40,281 nt of DNA from Lachnospiraceae bacterium (GTDB lineage Bacteria > Bacillota > Clostridia > Lachnospirales > Lachnospiraceae). Both the position numbers and the translations under genes were made by a program. A model generated the notes under the pieces. That model was not told the origin of the DNA, did not search any database, and saw only the letters and a program-made list of their open reading frames with translations. Below are positions 26,753-35,062 of this stretch, piece after piece (the first letter of the stretch is position 1; each line of letters begins with the position of its first letter). The DNA lies in the NCBI GenBank assembly GCA_022799355.1, contig JAAWOG010000030.1, positions 1 through 40,281 of the forward strand. Reading direction: 5' to 3'.

Positions 26753-28648
26753 TTATACCCCGGTTTCCAGAATCAGCCTGTCGTATATCTCCGAAAAAGT
26801 AGATATCATCTTACATGCCAGTGTATAACTGTCCTGCAGATGCACTACGCTGAGCGCCTCTTCGTCCTCATCCACGCCGGAGATCGAAAGCCTCTGATTT
26901 TCCAGCGTCTTTTGCAGCGCAAGATAATTCTCTTCAAAAAGTTCCGAGTTACCTGCCGCCAGTGTAATATCCCCCAGGACACAGGTCAGAAATTCTCCTG
27001 CGTTGGCGCCTCTGAAGCTGAGCTTATTTGCATCGGTAAGAGTCTCCAGCACCAGTTTGATATTATCGTACTGAGATTCGCCGTCCGTCTCGCTGGGCTC
27101 CGTTTTCACACCCAGAAGTTCAGGATCTTTCCTGATCGCATCCAGTATTGCAAAGTTGCCGGCCGTCATTCTGAAATAGCTGTCATCCTGGCAGGATACC
27201 GTATAACTCTGTCCCGCCTGATAATTTCCCGAGAACAGATCCTCGGCAACATTAAATTTCCCCTCCGTGCTGTCCGGATAATCCGATGTAAACATCAGAC
27301 ATCCCGGCTTTCCATCGTCCGTATAACCGGAACTCAAGATGGAGTTCACCGACTGGGAGAACAGCCTGAGCCACTCGTTCATCTGCTCCTGATAATAAGG
27401 TATTCCCTGATAATCGATGCTGGCTCCCGTGGAAGCATATTTTCCACTGACGTCCACCTCTATCTTCTCATCCTCAGCCAGCGTAATGGTATAGCTGCAG
27501 TTTCCGTTCGCATCCCTTGTAAATGACCAGCCATCATATTTATAAAGCCTGTTGCCGATATTGATCGTACCTGCCTCCGCAAGGGTACATTTATTCAAAT
27601 CGATCAGGTGATCCGCCGTCACATCAATCTTCACCGTCTGATGGGTTTTCCCGCCTACCGTGGTAGTCCCAAGTCCTCCTGCTGCCACCGTTCCCTGAAA
27701 GTTTTCTCCGTTATTGCCGTCCCTTATCTTTAAAAGCCCTGCCAGGGAACCGCCCATCTGGGAATTGGTCGTATTGAACTTGTCGCCGCCCACCCAGTAT
27801 ATATCATAAAGCCCCGCGATATCACTCTGATTGACTTTATCGTTGGCTTCTCTTGAGCGGCATTCCAACTCAAACCTGCTATTGTTGTCCACCAGCATCT
27901 GTCCGCCTGCGATCCGCACCATAAAACGGTGTGCGCCGGTCTCTCTGTCCGGATCATTGGTATCATGGATAGGATATTCCTCCACCGTCACATCCACAAT
28001 CTGAGATAACTGATCTACCAAAAGATCCCGCTTATCGCGCAGTTCATTGGCATTCACCCCGGAAAGTTCGATCACATTGATCTGCTTGTTCAGCGTCTGG
28101 ATCTCTTTGGAGATGGAATTGATCTTATCCACCTTTACCCTGATCTCATCGTTGACATCCTTCTGGAGCCTTTCGAGATTTTTAGCCGATGTATTAAAAT
28201 ATTCCACCAGTTTTTCCGCCGTGCCGATAAAATCCTTTTTTGCCGTGGCGTCTCCCGGATTTTTCAGAACCTCTTCCAGCCCGGACATTTTAAAATTGGT
28301 AAAAATAGTGTTAAATCCGGTCTTATCGTCATCCTCAAAATACTTCATGATCATCTGCATGTAATAATTTTTTGAACTGTATTCCCCATAACTGGTCTCG
28401 TTCTGACGATATTTCATATCATAAAATTCATCCCGGACTCTTTCGATTGCCAGCGTTTTTACACCTGCCCCCGCACATCCGTAGGTTGCGAACACACGCA
28501 GCGGATCTGCTGCCTGCTGTACGACCTTCTGCCTGCTGTAGCCGCCCGTATCCGCGTTGGATATATTGTTTGCCGCCGTATTAAGGGACGCATTTGCCGC
28601 CCGAAGCCCCGAACCTGCTATCATAAGTCCCGCAAAAGTTGATGCCAT
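26753..28648 (-). CDS. second FlgK-type hook-associated protein (HAP1 paralogue)
   Basis: The 631-residue product has the FlgK N-terminal signature (LRAANASLNTAANNISNADTGGYSRQKV) and a coiled region near 140-220 with NELRDKRDLLVDQLSQI, the FlgK motif. It has a C-terminal helix with ALSVVHLQDSYTLACKMISTFSEIYDRL. Both ends needed for polymerization are present, so it is not a remnant. It is about 100 residues longer than the neighbouring FlgK because of a larger middle domain. It follows that flgK by 36 bp and precedes flgL by 41 bp. A likely role is an additional ring at the hook-filament junction or a specialised FlgK. A divided function is inference. Confidence 0.88.
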   Translation of the reverse strand: MASTFAGLMIAGSGLRAANASLNTAANNISNADTGGYSRQKVVQQAADPLRVFATYGCAGAGVKTLAIERVRDEFYDMKYRQNETSYGEYSSKNYYMQMIMKYFEDDDKTGFNTIFTNFKMSGLEEVLKNPGDATAKKDFIGTAEKLVEYFNTSAKNLERLQKDVNDEIRVKVDKINSISKEIQTLNKQINVIELSGVNANELRDKRDLLVDQLSQIVDVTVEEYPIHDTNDPDRETGAHRFMVRIAGGQMLVDNNSRFELECRSREANDKVNQSDIAGLYDIYWVGGDKFNTTNSQMGGSLAGLLKIRDGNNGENFQGTVAAGGLGTTTVGGKTHQTVKIDVTADHLIDLNKCTLAEAGTINIGNRLYKYDGWSFTRDANGNCSYTITLAEDEKIEVDVSGKYASTGASIDYQGIPYYQEQMNEWLRLFSQSVNSILSSGYTDDGKPGCLMFTSDYPDSTEGKFNVAEDLFSGNYQAGQSYTVSCQDDSYFRMTAGNFAILDAIRKDPELLGVKTEPSETDGESQYDNIKLVLETLTDANKLSFRGANAGEFLTCVLGDITLAAGNSELFEENYLALQKTLENQRLSISGVDEDEEALSVVHLQDSYTLACKMISTFSEIYDRLILETGV

Positions 28649-28684
28649 TTTTGTTCCTCCTATTCCAGTACCGCCGATACGTTA

Positions 28685-30283
28685 TTATGCTCCGAACTGA
28701 TTCAGCATATTCTCCAGCATACTGTTCAGTGTCGTAATATATCTGCTTGCCACATTATAGGCATTCTGAAATCTGATCATAGACTGTAATTCCTCGTCTG
28801 AGGAAACACCCAGTACCTGCTCTCTCGCAAAATTCGCTTCTTCCTGTGTATCAAGCTGATAATCGTAAAGCAGCTTATTTACTTCACCGGTATTGGATAC
28901 CTGGATAACCAGATCGCCGTAAAAGTCTTTAAAAGCCGAACGCTTACCCGTATTGGGGTTCAGCGTATACTCCTCTTTCTCAAACGCCTCCTTCAGCTTT
29001 GTTGCGGTCTCATGGTCTACCTCATCATCTCCCTTAACAAAGTTCAGCAGCGCAGGCTGTTTCAGAAAATTCTGATTAACCGCTATATTACCCACATGCC
29101 AGCCTTCCGTATCACTCATGCCTTCCGTATTGATCCGTACAAACACCGAATTATCCGTATTGGCCGTACCATCCGTATATCCGGCGTCCTTCAGTATCTT
29201 ATTGATCTCCAGCGCGATACTGCTGATCAGTTTATCAAACTCAGCCTGCACGTTCATGATGATCGAAGGGGCTATTGTTCTGTTGTATTCTTCCACATCC
29301 TCCAGTTCACTGCAGTCTGCCGGGTGGTCGCCTCTTGCGTACAGGATGGACCTCAATCTTCCCACATCCGTATTCGCTTCCGTGGAAATCTCCCGATCCA
29401 GATTAAATACTCTGCCCTTCGCCACCTCTTCCGGCGTATAGACAACTTCGCCTTCGGCGTTCACCGTACTCTCTATGATATGAGGCCAAAACGGCGTATA
29501 ATAGCCGTACTCATTCTCATCCAGCTTCATCTCATAAAAAGTCGTCCGTTTTACAAAATCCACGCCTTCTATCTGAACCGAAACATACCCATCCGGATCT
29601 TCCGTGTAAGAGATATCACAAAGCTCCGATAACTGGTCTAAAATATAGTTCCGCTCATCCCGGAAGTCATTGGCATGTTCTATCCCGCCGCACTCTATCT
29701 TTGCAATCTGATTATTGAGTTCCACCAGGCGTTTTCCGTAATCATTTATTTTATCAACGTCTTTTTTTACCTCGTTGTTGAGGTTTCCCTGATAATCCAC
29801 AAGACTATTATATACATTTGTCGCCCGCTCGATCAGCGTCTGCGCCTTGGAAATAAAAAGCCCCTGCGTCACCGCACTGCTGGGATCGTTTGCAAGCTCT
29901 TGTATGGTCTTCCAATAATCCTCAATCGCCTCGGCAAAATTTCTGTCGCCGCTCTCGCCAAGCAGATCCTGAATATGAACAAGCCCTTCATAAGATACCT
30001 CATAAAAAGCGCTTCTGCCGGATTCTCTTCTATAAATCTGATCCAGGAAAAAATCTCTGACCTGCCTTGTCTCGGCATAGCGAACACCCATTCCAATCTC
30101 TTTGGCTGCTACGCTTACCGACGCATCCGAAAGGACGTTATAGTGACGTGTAGACTGCGATACCTGCTGCCTTGTATAGCCCTTGGTATCCGTATTAGAT
30201 AAGTTGTGTGATGTTGTATTTAATGCGTCGGAGGCAACCCGAAGGGCTGTCGTGCCGACATATAATCCACTTAATAAAGACAT
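28685..30283 (-). CDS. flgK: flagellar hook-associated protein FlgK (HAP1)
   Basis: FlgK is the first junction protein on the hook. The 532-residue product is near the usual length (about 500-550). Motifs are LRVASDALNTTSHNLSNTDTKGYTRQQV at the N-terminus, the FRDERNYILDQLSEL segment near 210, and the C-terminal DEELQSMIRFQNAYNVASRYITTLNSMLENML helix. It is 16 bp after flgN, which encodes its probable chaperone, and precedes the second FlgK-type gene. The classical C-terminal end makes this the better match to ordinary FlgK. Confidence 0.94.
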   Translation of the reverse strand: MSLLSGLYVGTTALRVASDALNTTSHNLSNTDTKGYTRQQVSQSTRHYNVLSDASVSVAAKEIGMGVRYAETRQVRDFFLDQIYRRESGRSAFYEVSYEGLVHIQDLLGESGDRNFAEAIEDYWKTIQELANDPSSAVTQGLFISKAQTLIERATNVYNSLVDYQGNLNNEVKKDVDKINDYGKRLVELNNQIAKIECGGIEHANDFRDERNYILDQLSELCDISYTEDPDGYVSVQIEGVDFVKRTTFYEMKLDENEYGYYTPFWPHIIESTVNAEGEVVYTPEEVAKGRVFNLDREISTEANTDVGRLRSILYARGDHPADCSELEDVEEYNRTIAPSIIMNVQAEFDKLISSIALEINKILKDAGYTDGTANTDNSVFVRINTEGMSDTEGWHVGNIAVNQNFLKQPALLNFVKGDDEVDHETATKLKEAFEKEEYTLNPNTGKRSAFKDFYGDLVIQVSNTGEVNKLLYDYQLDTQEEANFAREQVLGVSSDEELQSMIRFQNAYNVASRYITTLNSMLENMLNQFGA

Positions 30284-30299
30284 ACTTTCACCTCAAATG

Positions 30300-30818
30300 T
30301 TATTGTTTTGCATCAAACCTTCTTCTGGCACTCCCCATAACAGAACCGTCATTATAGGCATCTCTGTTATAGTTCGCCGTCTCCGGTGCGGATTTCATCG
30401 CGTAATAGACATTCAGTTCAAACTGTGCCATCTCAAGCGCTTTTTCGATCAGGTCCAGATTGTGCTCATTGATCTGCTTCATCCGGTATACCGCCGATTT
30501 CAGGCGGCTTTGACAGTCTTCCATCTTCTGTCTCTCCACCGGCCTTCTCTCGAGAACTCTGATCATATCCGCCAGTTTCAGTGCCTCAACATCCGTGTTA
30601 AGTACGCCTGCAATTTCTTTCATCACATCCCGTCTTTTATTCTCGATGTGCTGAATCCTGCCCGCCGCAAGCTGCTCCTCCTCCGTGATCGCCTGCAGTG
30701 CCGCCAGGTCTCCCCTGATGACCGCGGGAGTCTTTTTCGTGGATAACTCTATCAGCGCCTCATACTCTTCGCTTTCCCGATTCAGAGTATCCATCAGATT
30801 TTCTATCAGGCTTGCCAC
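30300..30818 (-). CDS. flgN: flagellar export chaperone FlgN
   Basis: FlgN protects FlgK and FlgL in the cytoplasm before export. The 172-residue product is all-helical. Its N-terminal helix (LIENLMDTLNRESEEYEALIELS), the EEEQLAAGRIQHIENKRRDVM helix near 50-68 and the NVYYAMKSAPETANYNRDAYNDG tail are typical of FlgN proteins of Clostridia. GTG at 30818 is used, with GAGG 9 bases upstream. The adjacent ATG is out of frame. It sits 18 bp after flgM and directly before its clients flgK, flgK2 and flgL. Confidence 0.9.
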   Translation of the reverse strand: MASLIENLMDTLNRESEEYEALIELSTKKTPAVIRGDLAALQAITEEEQLAAGRIQHIENKRRDVMKEIAGVLNTDVEALKLADMIRVLERRPVERQKMEDCQSRLKSAVYRMKQINEHNLDLIEKALEMAQFELNVYYAMKSAPETANYNRDAYNDGSVMGSARRRFDAKQ

Positions 30819-30836
30819 CGGCCATTACCTCATTTC

Positions 30837-31109
30837 TTAAATTTTCCCTGCTGCCGCAAGTAATTTCTCCGCAAATGTCCCGCCGCTCACTTCATAGGTT
30901 CCGTTTTTTACGGCAGCCCTCAGCGGTTCCGTGATTTCCGCCCTGATATCCGGCGCATTTGCCACTGCCTGTTTAGCCGTCTGGATTTCTTTGCCGAAAT
31001 CAGAAATGACTACGTCATCTTTTCTTCCGGCTGCCTCAGCCTTCTTGGCACATCCCGCCTTCTTCGTATTATATACCTGCTGCACCTGAATATATGGATT
31101 AATTTTCAT
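30837..31109 (-). CDS. flgM: anti-sigma-28 factor FlgM
   Basis: FlgM binds sigma-28 and holds late flagellar genes off until the hook is complete and it is exported. The 90-residue product has the normal length, a disordered N-terminus and the conserved C-terminal region (DDVVISDFGKEIQTAKQAV near 31-49, then VKNGTYEVSGGTFAEKLL near 67-84). AAGGAGG precedes the ATG. It is the first gene of the flgM-flgN-flgK-flgK2-flgL-fliW-csrA series and is itself behind a sigma-28 promoter, giving negative feedback. Confidence 0.94.
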   Translation of the reverse strand: MKINPYIQVQQVYNTKKAGCAKKAEAAGRKDDVVISDFGKEIQTAKQAVANAPDIRAEITEPLRAAVKNGTYEVSGGTFAEKLLAAAGKI

Positions 31110-31188
31110 AACAGGTTCCTCCTTCTTTCGGAATCGCTTCCATGCTCAACCTGTAATTTTTCTATTGATTACATGTTTTATACTTATA

Positions 31189-31215
31189 GTATCGGACGTT
31201 TTAAAAAAGACTTTA
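31189..31215 (-). promoter_or_regulatory. sigma-28 promoter for the flgM operon
   Basis: On the minus strand TAAA (31212-31215), 15 bp, then TCCGATAC (31189-31196) has the same spacing as the two other sigma-28 sites, differing from the consensus only at the first and last base of the -10. It lies 80 bases before flgM. Confidence 0.75.
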
Positions 31216-31241
31216 GAGCGCGCCATAAAAATTTTCAAACC

Positions 31242-31931
31242 TCACCGCATCCTCATCCGCCTCATAATCCTCTCACCGTTGTCTTTAAGCCATTTTCTGC
31301 GTGCCTTATAATCCGGCAGAATCTTTTCCACCTCGCACCAAAAAAGCGGGGAATGATTCATCTCCCGCCTGTGGCAAAGCTCGTGCACTACTACATAATC
31401 TATAATATCCGGCGGCGTGAGCATCAAAAGACAGTTAAAATTTAAATTTCCACTGCTGCTGCAGCTCCCCCAGCGGGATCTCTGGTTCCGGATCGTAATC
31501 CCTCTCCAGTCCACTCCTATCAAAGGCGCGTAAAAAGCCACCCTTTCCGGAATATGGTCCGCCGCCGCCTTTGCAAGTTCCCGCAGATCCTCCACCGTAA
31601 GAAGTTCCGCGGGCTCCGGCTCGGCTTCGTCCTTAAGCCGCTCCATCTTCCGCATATTTTTTTCAATCCATCCGGATTTTTCTTCTATAAATTCCCGGAT
31701 CTCCCGATCGGACATCCGATAAGGCGCCCGCACCGTCAAAAGCAGGTCCTTATCTATCTGCAGCGCCACCGACTTGCGCCCGCTGCGGATCACTCTGATG
31801 TCCCAGCCTCCCGAAAAGTTATCCCTTCCCGCCATTGTCTCTTCAGCCTTTCTTTTTATGATCCTGACTTGTCCGCTCCCTCCCGCCGGCATCGAAAAAA
31901 CCACCGTTTTCTCCCCCAAATACCGTCTCAT
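31242..31931 (-). CDS. YgjP/M48-like zinc metallopeptidase family protein
   Basis: This is a member of the YgjP (DUF45, WLM-related) family. The 229-residue frame has the family segment IRNQRSRWGSCSSSGNLNFN near residue 146 and the zinc motif VVHELCHRREMNHSPLFW near 184 (HExxH-like HELCH plus a downstream His), and it ends with IMRRMRMR. The cellular substrate is unknown. The ATG at 31931 overlaps the preceding stop as ATGA, which supports coupling, but the first 32 residues are unlike the family. A start at 31835 (MAGRDNFSGG) would give a more typical protein. It follows the TRIC-type gene and is probably cotranscribed. Confidence 0.85.
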   Translation of the reverse strand: MRRYLGEKTVVFSMPAGGSGQVRIIKRKAEETMAGRDNFSGGWDIRVIRSGRKSVALQIDKDLLLTVRAPYRMSDREIREFIEEKSGWIEKNMRKMERLKDEAEPEPAELLTVEDLRELAKAAADHIPERVAFYAPLIGVDWRGITIRNQRSRWGSCSSSGNLNFNCLLMLTPPDIIDYVVVHELCHRREMNHSPLFWCEVEKILPDYKARRKWLKDNGERIMRRMRMR

Positions 31932-32578
31932 CCTTCCGGTTCAATATGAGGCAGATTCCAGCGGTAACGTGCCGCAAGAAAACGGATCAGCACCACAATC
32001 AGCGATGAGATCACCACTGCCGGAATCTGTCCGAATCCCCGGTAGATCAGAACGCATATCAACGCCCCCGCCACCGAAGCGCAGGCGTAGATATGTTTGA
32101 CAAAAATGTACGGCGGAACTCCCGCCATCATATCCCGCAAAAGTCCGCCTCCCACACCTGTCAGCGTCCCCAGAAAGGTAAGCAGGAAGGTATTTTCCAG
32201 ATAGCCGTTTCGGATTCCCGTAGTCACCCCTACGGCGGTAAAGATCCCCAGGCCGACGGAATCCATCGCCAGCATCGCTCTGTCATATAAATGGCCGAAA
32301 TTTCCCTGTAACAGGTCTTTCTTCACATAAAGGACCGTGAAGATCAGCAGCGCCGTCGCCACCGCTACCGCCACATACACCGGCCGTATCAGCGCCCCCG
32401 GCACATTACCCAGAATCACATCCCGCATCATACCGCCTCCCACGGCGGTCACCACCCCCAGTACACACACACCGAACGCATCCATCCGGCGGCTGATGCC
32501 CGTCATCGCGCCGGATGCCGCAAAAGCTACCGTTCCCATTATTTCCACACAAAATATGATATATGCCTGCAAATCCAC
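31928..32578 (-). CDS. TRIC/UPF0126-family membrane protein
   Basis: The 216-residue integral membrane protein has seven likely membrane helices. It shows two tandem halves with the duplicated signature TAVGGGMMRD (near 43) and TGVGGGLLRD (near 128), which is the hallmark of the YadS/YicG/TRIC family. Members are described as small-ion channels or glycine transporters, so the substrate cannot be named here. The start is GTG, with AGGAG 7 bases upstream. It lies 30 bp after the hemerythrin-response regulator gene and overlaps the metallopeptidase gene by 4 bp. Confidence 0.9.
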   Translation of the reverse strand: MDLQAYIIFCVEIMGTVAFAASGAMTGISRRMDAFGVCVLGVVTAVGGGMMRDVILGNVPGALIRPVYVAVAVATALLIFTVLYVKKDLLQGNFGHLYDRAMLAMDSVGLGIFTAVGVTTGIRNGYLENTFLLTFLGTLTGVGGGLLRDMMAGVPPYIFVKHIYACASVAGALICVLIYRGFGQIPAVVISSLIVVLIRFLAARYRWNLPHIEPEG

Positions 32579-32608
32579 AGCGGCTCTCCTGATATTATTT
32601 TTTCGTAA

Positions 32609-33979
32609 TTACGCCTTTTTCTTCAAGAAGAAATTATTGACTTCTTTCTTGATCGCTTCCGGCGTCATATCTTTCAGCAAATATCCTGCCGGTTTTAAGT
32701 GAATGACTTTTTTTACACTCTCCGGATCACGCCTGCCGGTCAGAAATACCACCGGAAGATCCGCAAAAGCCTCCTCCGACCGGAGCATCGCCAGTGTCTG
32801 GCTTCCGTCGCAGACCGGCATCTCATAGTCCAGAAGGACAAGATCAGGCCTGTTCAGCGTGATCGTCCTGATCGCCGCAACGCCGGACTCCGCCAGCATA
32901 ACTTCGTAATCCGGGAAGAGCAGATCCCGCATAAAATAGCGGATCGTTTTGGAATCATCTACTACAAGAACTTTTGGCTTATGCTCTTCTTTCGCCTTCT
33001 TCTCATCTGCTTCCCGTTTCTCAAGATATTCCTCCACTCCCTCAAGAGCAGTATCCGATCCCAGCGGCGTCCCGATGCCTTCCTTCAGTAAATGTGGCGC
33101 AATCATACAAAAAGCAAAATATCCCGCGCCCCCTGTGTTAAACAAAAGGCTTGCCTGCAGTTCCTCTTTCTCATATACCTTCTCAAATTGTTCATAGGAA
33201 AGCAGGTTTTCCGCCTTCAGCTCATATCCCTCCATCGCCGGGAAATGTTCCATAATACGCCCCACAAACTGTCTTGCCGTATATCGGGCAGCATTGATCA
33301 GCATACTGTCCAGTTTATTGGTCTGGACGCCGAGAACCTTTCCGATCGTATTGATCAGCAGATTCTCCTCAAAGACCAGAAGGACTTCCTGCTTTTTCTT
33401 CTCATGTCTTTTTCCATAAATCAAACGGTAATATACACCGTTTCCGAATTTCTCTCCGCCGTATGTATCGCTGATCAACTGCGATTCTAAATGGAACATA
33501 TCAAACACAAGCTGGATAACCGCTTTTTTCATAACTTCCAGCTCTTCCTCCGGCAGAAGTTTTTCCCATCTTATCTTCCTTTTTCCTGTGATCGCAAGAT
33601 CCTCCGTCAAAGTATGACCAACCAGCCATCCGGTACATACCCCCAAAAAATGTCCCACCGCCTTATCACTGTATCCTGTCCGCTCCAGTTCTTCTTCCAG
33701 TGCCGGAAGCGTATCTTCCCGGAATTTCTTATGTATCTGAGCATGCTGTTCCAGTCCGTCGTAGCGGATGGACGCCATATAAGCTTCCTCACTGGAAAAG
33801 TGCTTCAACACATGTCCTCTGAAAAACTTGATACCTTCCTGACACAGCCACTGATTGTCCTTTTCTTCCTCTTTAAATACGAACAGTTTGTTGATAATCT
33901 TAAACAGCTGCTGATGTTCCTTATCAATGGAACTGATACCAATGTTATACTCTTCGTGCCATTCAATTTGGGTTGCCAT
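32609..33979 (-). CDS. hemerythrin / CheX-like / response-regulator fusion
   Basis: The 456-residue soluble protein has three parts. Residues 1-135 are a bacteriohemerythrin with all di-iron ligands in place: H22, H60xxxE64, H79xxxH83 and H122xxxxD127, so it should bind oxygen (or NO). Residues about 195-300 resemble a CheX/CheC-type phosphatase fold (INTIGKVLG, RQFVGRIMEHF, FNTGGAGYFAFCMI). I am only moderately sure of this. Residues 333-456 are a CheY-like receiver with VLVVDDSKTIR, the phospho-acceptor Asp in LLDYEMP, FLTGR and the Lys near LKPAG. No histidine kinase is near. It is first in an operon with the TRIC and metallopeptidase genes, has a promoter at 34049-34077, and probably links redox state to chemotaxis or motility. 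Confidence 0.88.
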   Translation of the reverse strand: MATQIEWHEEYNIGISSIDKEHQQLFKIINKLFVFKEEEKDNQWLCQEGIKFFRGHVLKHFSSEEAYMASIRYDGLEQHAQIHKKFREDTLPALEEELERTGYSDKAVGHFLGVCTGWLVGHTLTEDLAITGKRKIRWEKLLPEEELEVMKKAVIQLVFDMFHLESQLISDTYGGEKFGNGVYYRLIYGKRHEKKKQEVLLVFEENLLINTIGKVLGVQTNKLDSMLINAARYTARQFVGRIMEHFPAMEGYELKAENLLSYEQFEKVYEKEELQASLLFNTGGAGYFAFCMIAPHLLKEGIGTPLGSDTALEGVEEYLEKREADEKKAKEEHKPKVLVVDDSKTIRYFMRDLLFPDYEVMLAESGVAAIRTITLNRPDLVLLDYEMPVCDGSQTLAMLRSEEAFADLPVVFLTGRRDPESVKKVIHLKPAGYLLKDMTPEAIKKEVNNFFLKKKA

Positions 33980-33992
33980 GAACTTCCTCCTT

Positions 33993-34023
33993 TACCGCAG
34001 TATTTTTTTACACCTACCGCAGT
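33993..34023. repeat. short direct repeat in the hemerythrin-gene leader
   Basis: TACCGCAGT occurs at 33993-34001 and 34015-34023, separated by 13 bases that include a T-run, next to the ribosome binding site. A regulatory role is possible but unproven. Confidence 0.4.
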
Positions 34024-34048
34024 TTTTCTGACAAAATTCTTTTTCTAT

Positions 34049-34077
34049 ATTATATAGCGAGTGTGCCTGCAATGCAA
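34049..34077 (-). promoter_or_regulatory. sigma-A type promoter for the hemerythrin operon
   Basis: On the minus strand TTGCAT (34072-34077) and TATAAT (34049-34054) are separated by 17 bp. Confidence 0.65.
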
Positions 34078-34141
34078 TCTCATTCAGACAGATTTTACAA
34101 TATATAAGTTTCCTATATCCCTCTTTTTTTTGCAAAACATC

Positions 34142-34187
34142 AAAAAATAATGCCCTGGTGCAGACGAAAAAATATCTGCACCAGGGC
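34142..34187 (-). terminator. terminator after hsp20
   Basis: On the minus strand GCCCTGGTGCAGA and TCTGCACCAGGGC form a perfect 13-bp stem, followed by ATTATTTTTT. Confidence 0.93.
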
Positions 34188-34227
34188 GCCCCCATTGAAA
34201 GAATCTTATCGGGGAAAGAAAGGATAT

Positions 34228-34686
34228 TCAGCCTTCGATCGGAATATATCTGCTCTCCTCAATAACCGGTTTCGCTTCTTTTTTCGGAACGGATACTTTC
34301 AGGATACCGTCCTCAAATTTCGCTTTGATATCCTCCTGCGTTACATCCTCCCCCACATAAAAACTTCTGCTGCAGGTTCCGTAATATCTCTCCCGGCGGA
34401 TATATTTGCCGTCCTCATCCTTCTGGTCATGATTCCGGTCAGTCTCCGCACGGATCGTCAGATATCCGTTTTTCAGTTCCGCCTTCACATTTTCCTTCCT
34501 GAAGCCGGGAAGGTCAATATCCAGCTCATAGCCCGCATCACTTTCCCTGACGTCGGTTCTCATGACTCCCGCCGAAGCGTTGTACCTTGTGCTGCTCCTG
34601 AGAGGGCGGGCAAAATCCTCAAAGAAATCATCAAATAAACTCTCTCCAAAAATACTGTTTAACGTGTTTGTTCTCGGTAATAACAT
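34228..34686 (-). CDS. Hsp20-family small heat shock protein
   Basis: This is an ATP-independent holdase chaperone of the IbpA/Hsp18 type. The 152-residue product has an N-terminal SLFDDFFEDF-like amphipathic segment and an alpha-crystallin domain from about residue 43 to 135, with RTDVRESDAGYELDIDLPGF, the dimer-loop region RRERYYGTCSRSF and ILKVSVPKKEAK. It ends with a C-terminal I-x-I type motif (YIPIEG). AAGGAGGAACC precedes the ATG. It is monocistronic, with a perfect CIRCE operator and a promoter upstream and a strong terminator downstream. HrcA repression with heat induction is therefore expected. Confidence 0.95.
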   Translation of the reverse strand: MLLPRTNTLNSIFGESLFDDFFEDFARPLRSSTRYNASAGVMRTDVRESDAGYELDIDLPGFRKENVKAELKNGYLTIRAETDRNHDQKDEDGKYIRRERYYGTCSRSFYVGEDVTQEDIKAKFEDGILKVSVPKKEAKPVIEESRYIPIEG

Positions 34687-34757
34687 AACTGGTTCCTCCT
34701 TATATAAACTTTCATGTGCAGCAGCTTTGATGCTGTTGTTGTCTTCGGTATATCTAT

Positions 34758-34786
34758 GTTATACCACCATTGTTAGCACTCGTCAA
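34758..34786 (-). promoter_or_regulatory. promoter of hsp20
   Basis: On the minus strand TTGACG (34781-34786) and TATAAC (34758-34763) are separated by 17 bp. The -35 box lies inside the CIRCE element. Confidence 0.75.
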
Positions 34787-34799
34787 TTGTGAGTGCTAA
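34773..34799. promoter_or_regulatory. CIRCE operator (HrcA-binding)
   Basis: TTAGCACTC, 9 bases, GAGTGCTAA is an exact match to the CIRCE consensus. HrcA would cover the -35 region of hsp20. The 90 bases between this site and the gene at 34890 are AT-rich, and I see nothing else in them. Confidence 0.97.
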
Positions 34800-34889
34800 C
34801 AATTAATAAAGTTTATGCTTCCTTTATATTATGTACCGTTTGGATAAAAATTATTTTATAATCTCTTTATCATTTCCTCCCATCATTAC

Positions 34890-35060
34890 TTACATGATCT
34901 CATACTGCATCATCTCATATTTCAGTTTTGTACCTTCCATGATCTCCGCCGGCAGCAACGCCCTTGCCACCAGTTTCAGATCATCCGACTCCTGATCCGT
35001 CCGCCTTAAATTCGCGTAATCTCCCTCTATGTTTACCACTTCATAATACCATGTTTCCAT
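34890..35060 (-). CDS. small protein, 56 residues, unknown function
   Basis: The frame begins METWYYEVVNIEGDYANLRR and ends KYEMMQYEIM. It is acidic, soluble, without membrane segments or Cys, and has the look of a small beta-rich protein. AGGGGA lies 6 bases upstream and the ATG is 2 bases after the stop of the YunG-like gene, so translation is probably coupled. I recognise no family with certainty. Similar short WYYEVV-type proteins may be common in Lachnospiraceae, but that is from memory and unchecked. Confidence 0.75.
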   Translation of the reverse strand: METWYYEVVNIEGDYANLRRTDQESDDLKLVARALLPAEIMEGTKLKYEMMQYEIM

Positions 35061-35062
35061 AT

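Noticed and set aside
32604..32613. Palindrome CGTAATTACG at the end of the hemerythrin gene
   Set aside because: It is short, overlaps the stop codon, has no T-run, and is expected by chance in a sequence of this length.
33993..34023. CRISPR-like repeat
   Set aside because: There are only two 9-bp copies with a 13-base spacer, and no array or cas genes anywhere in the window.
34201..34240. CCCCGATAAG near the end of hsp20, a possible sigma-28 site for the hemerythrin operon
   Set aside because: There is no TAAA -35 box, and a good sigma-A promoter with a strong terminator lies between it and the gene.
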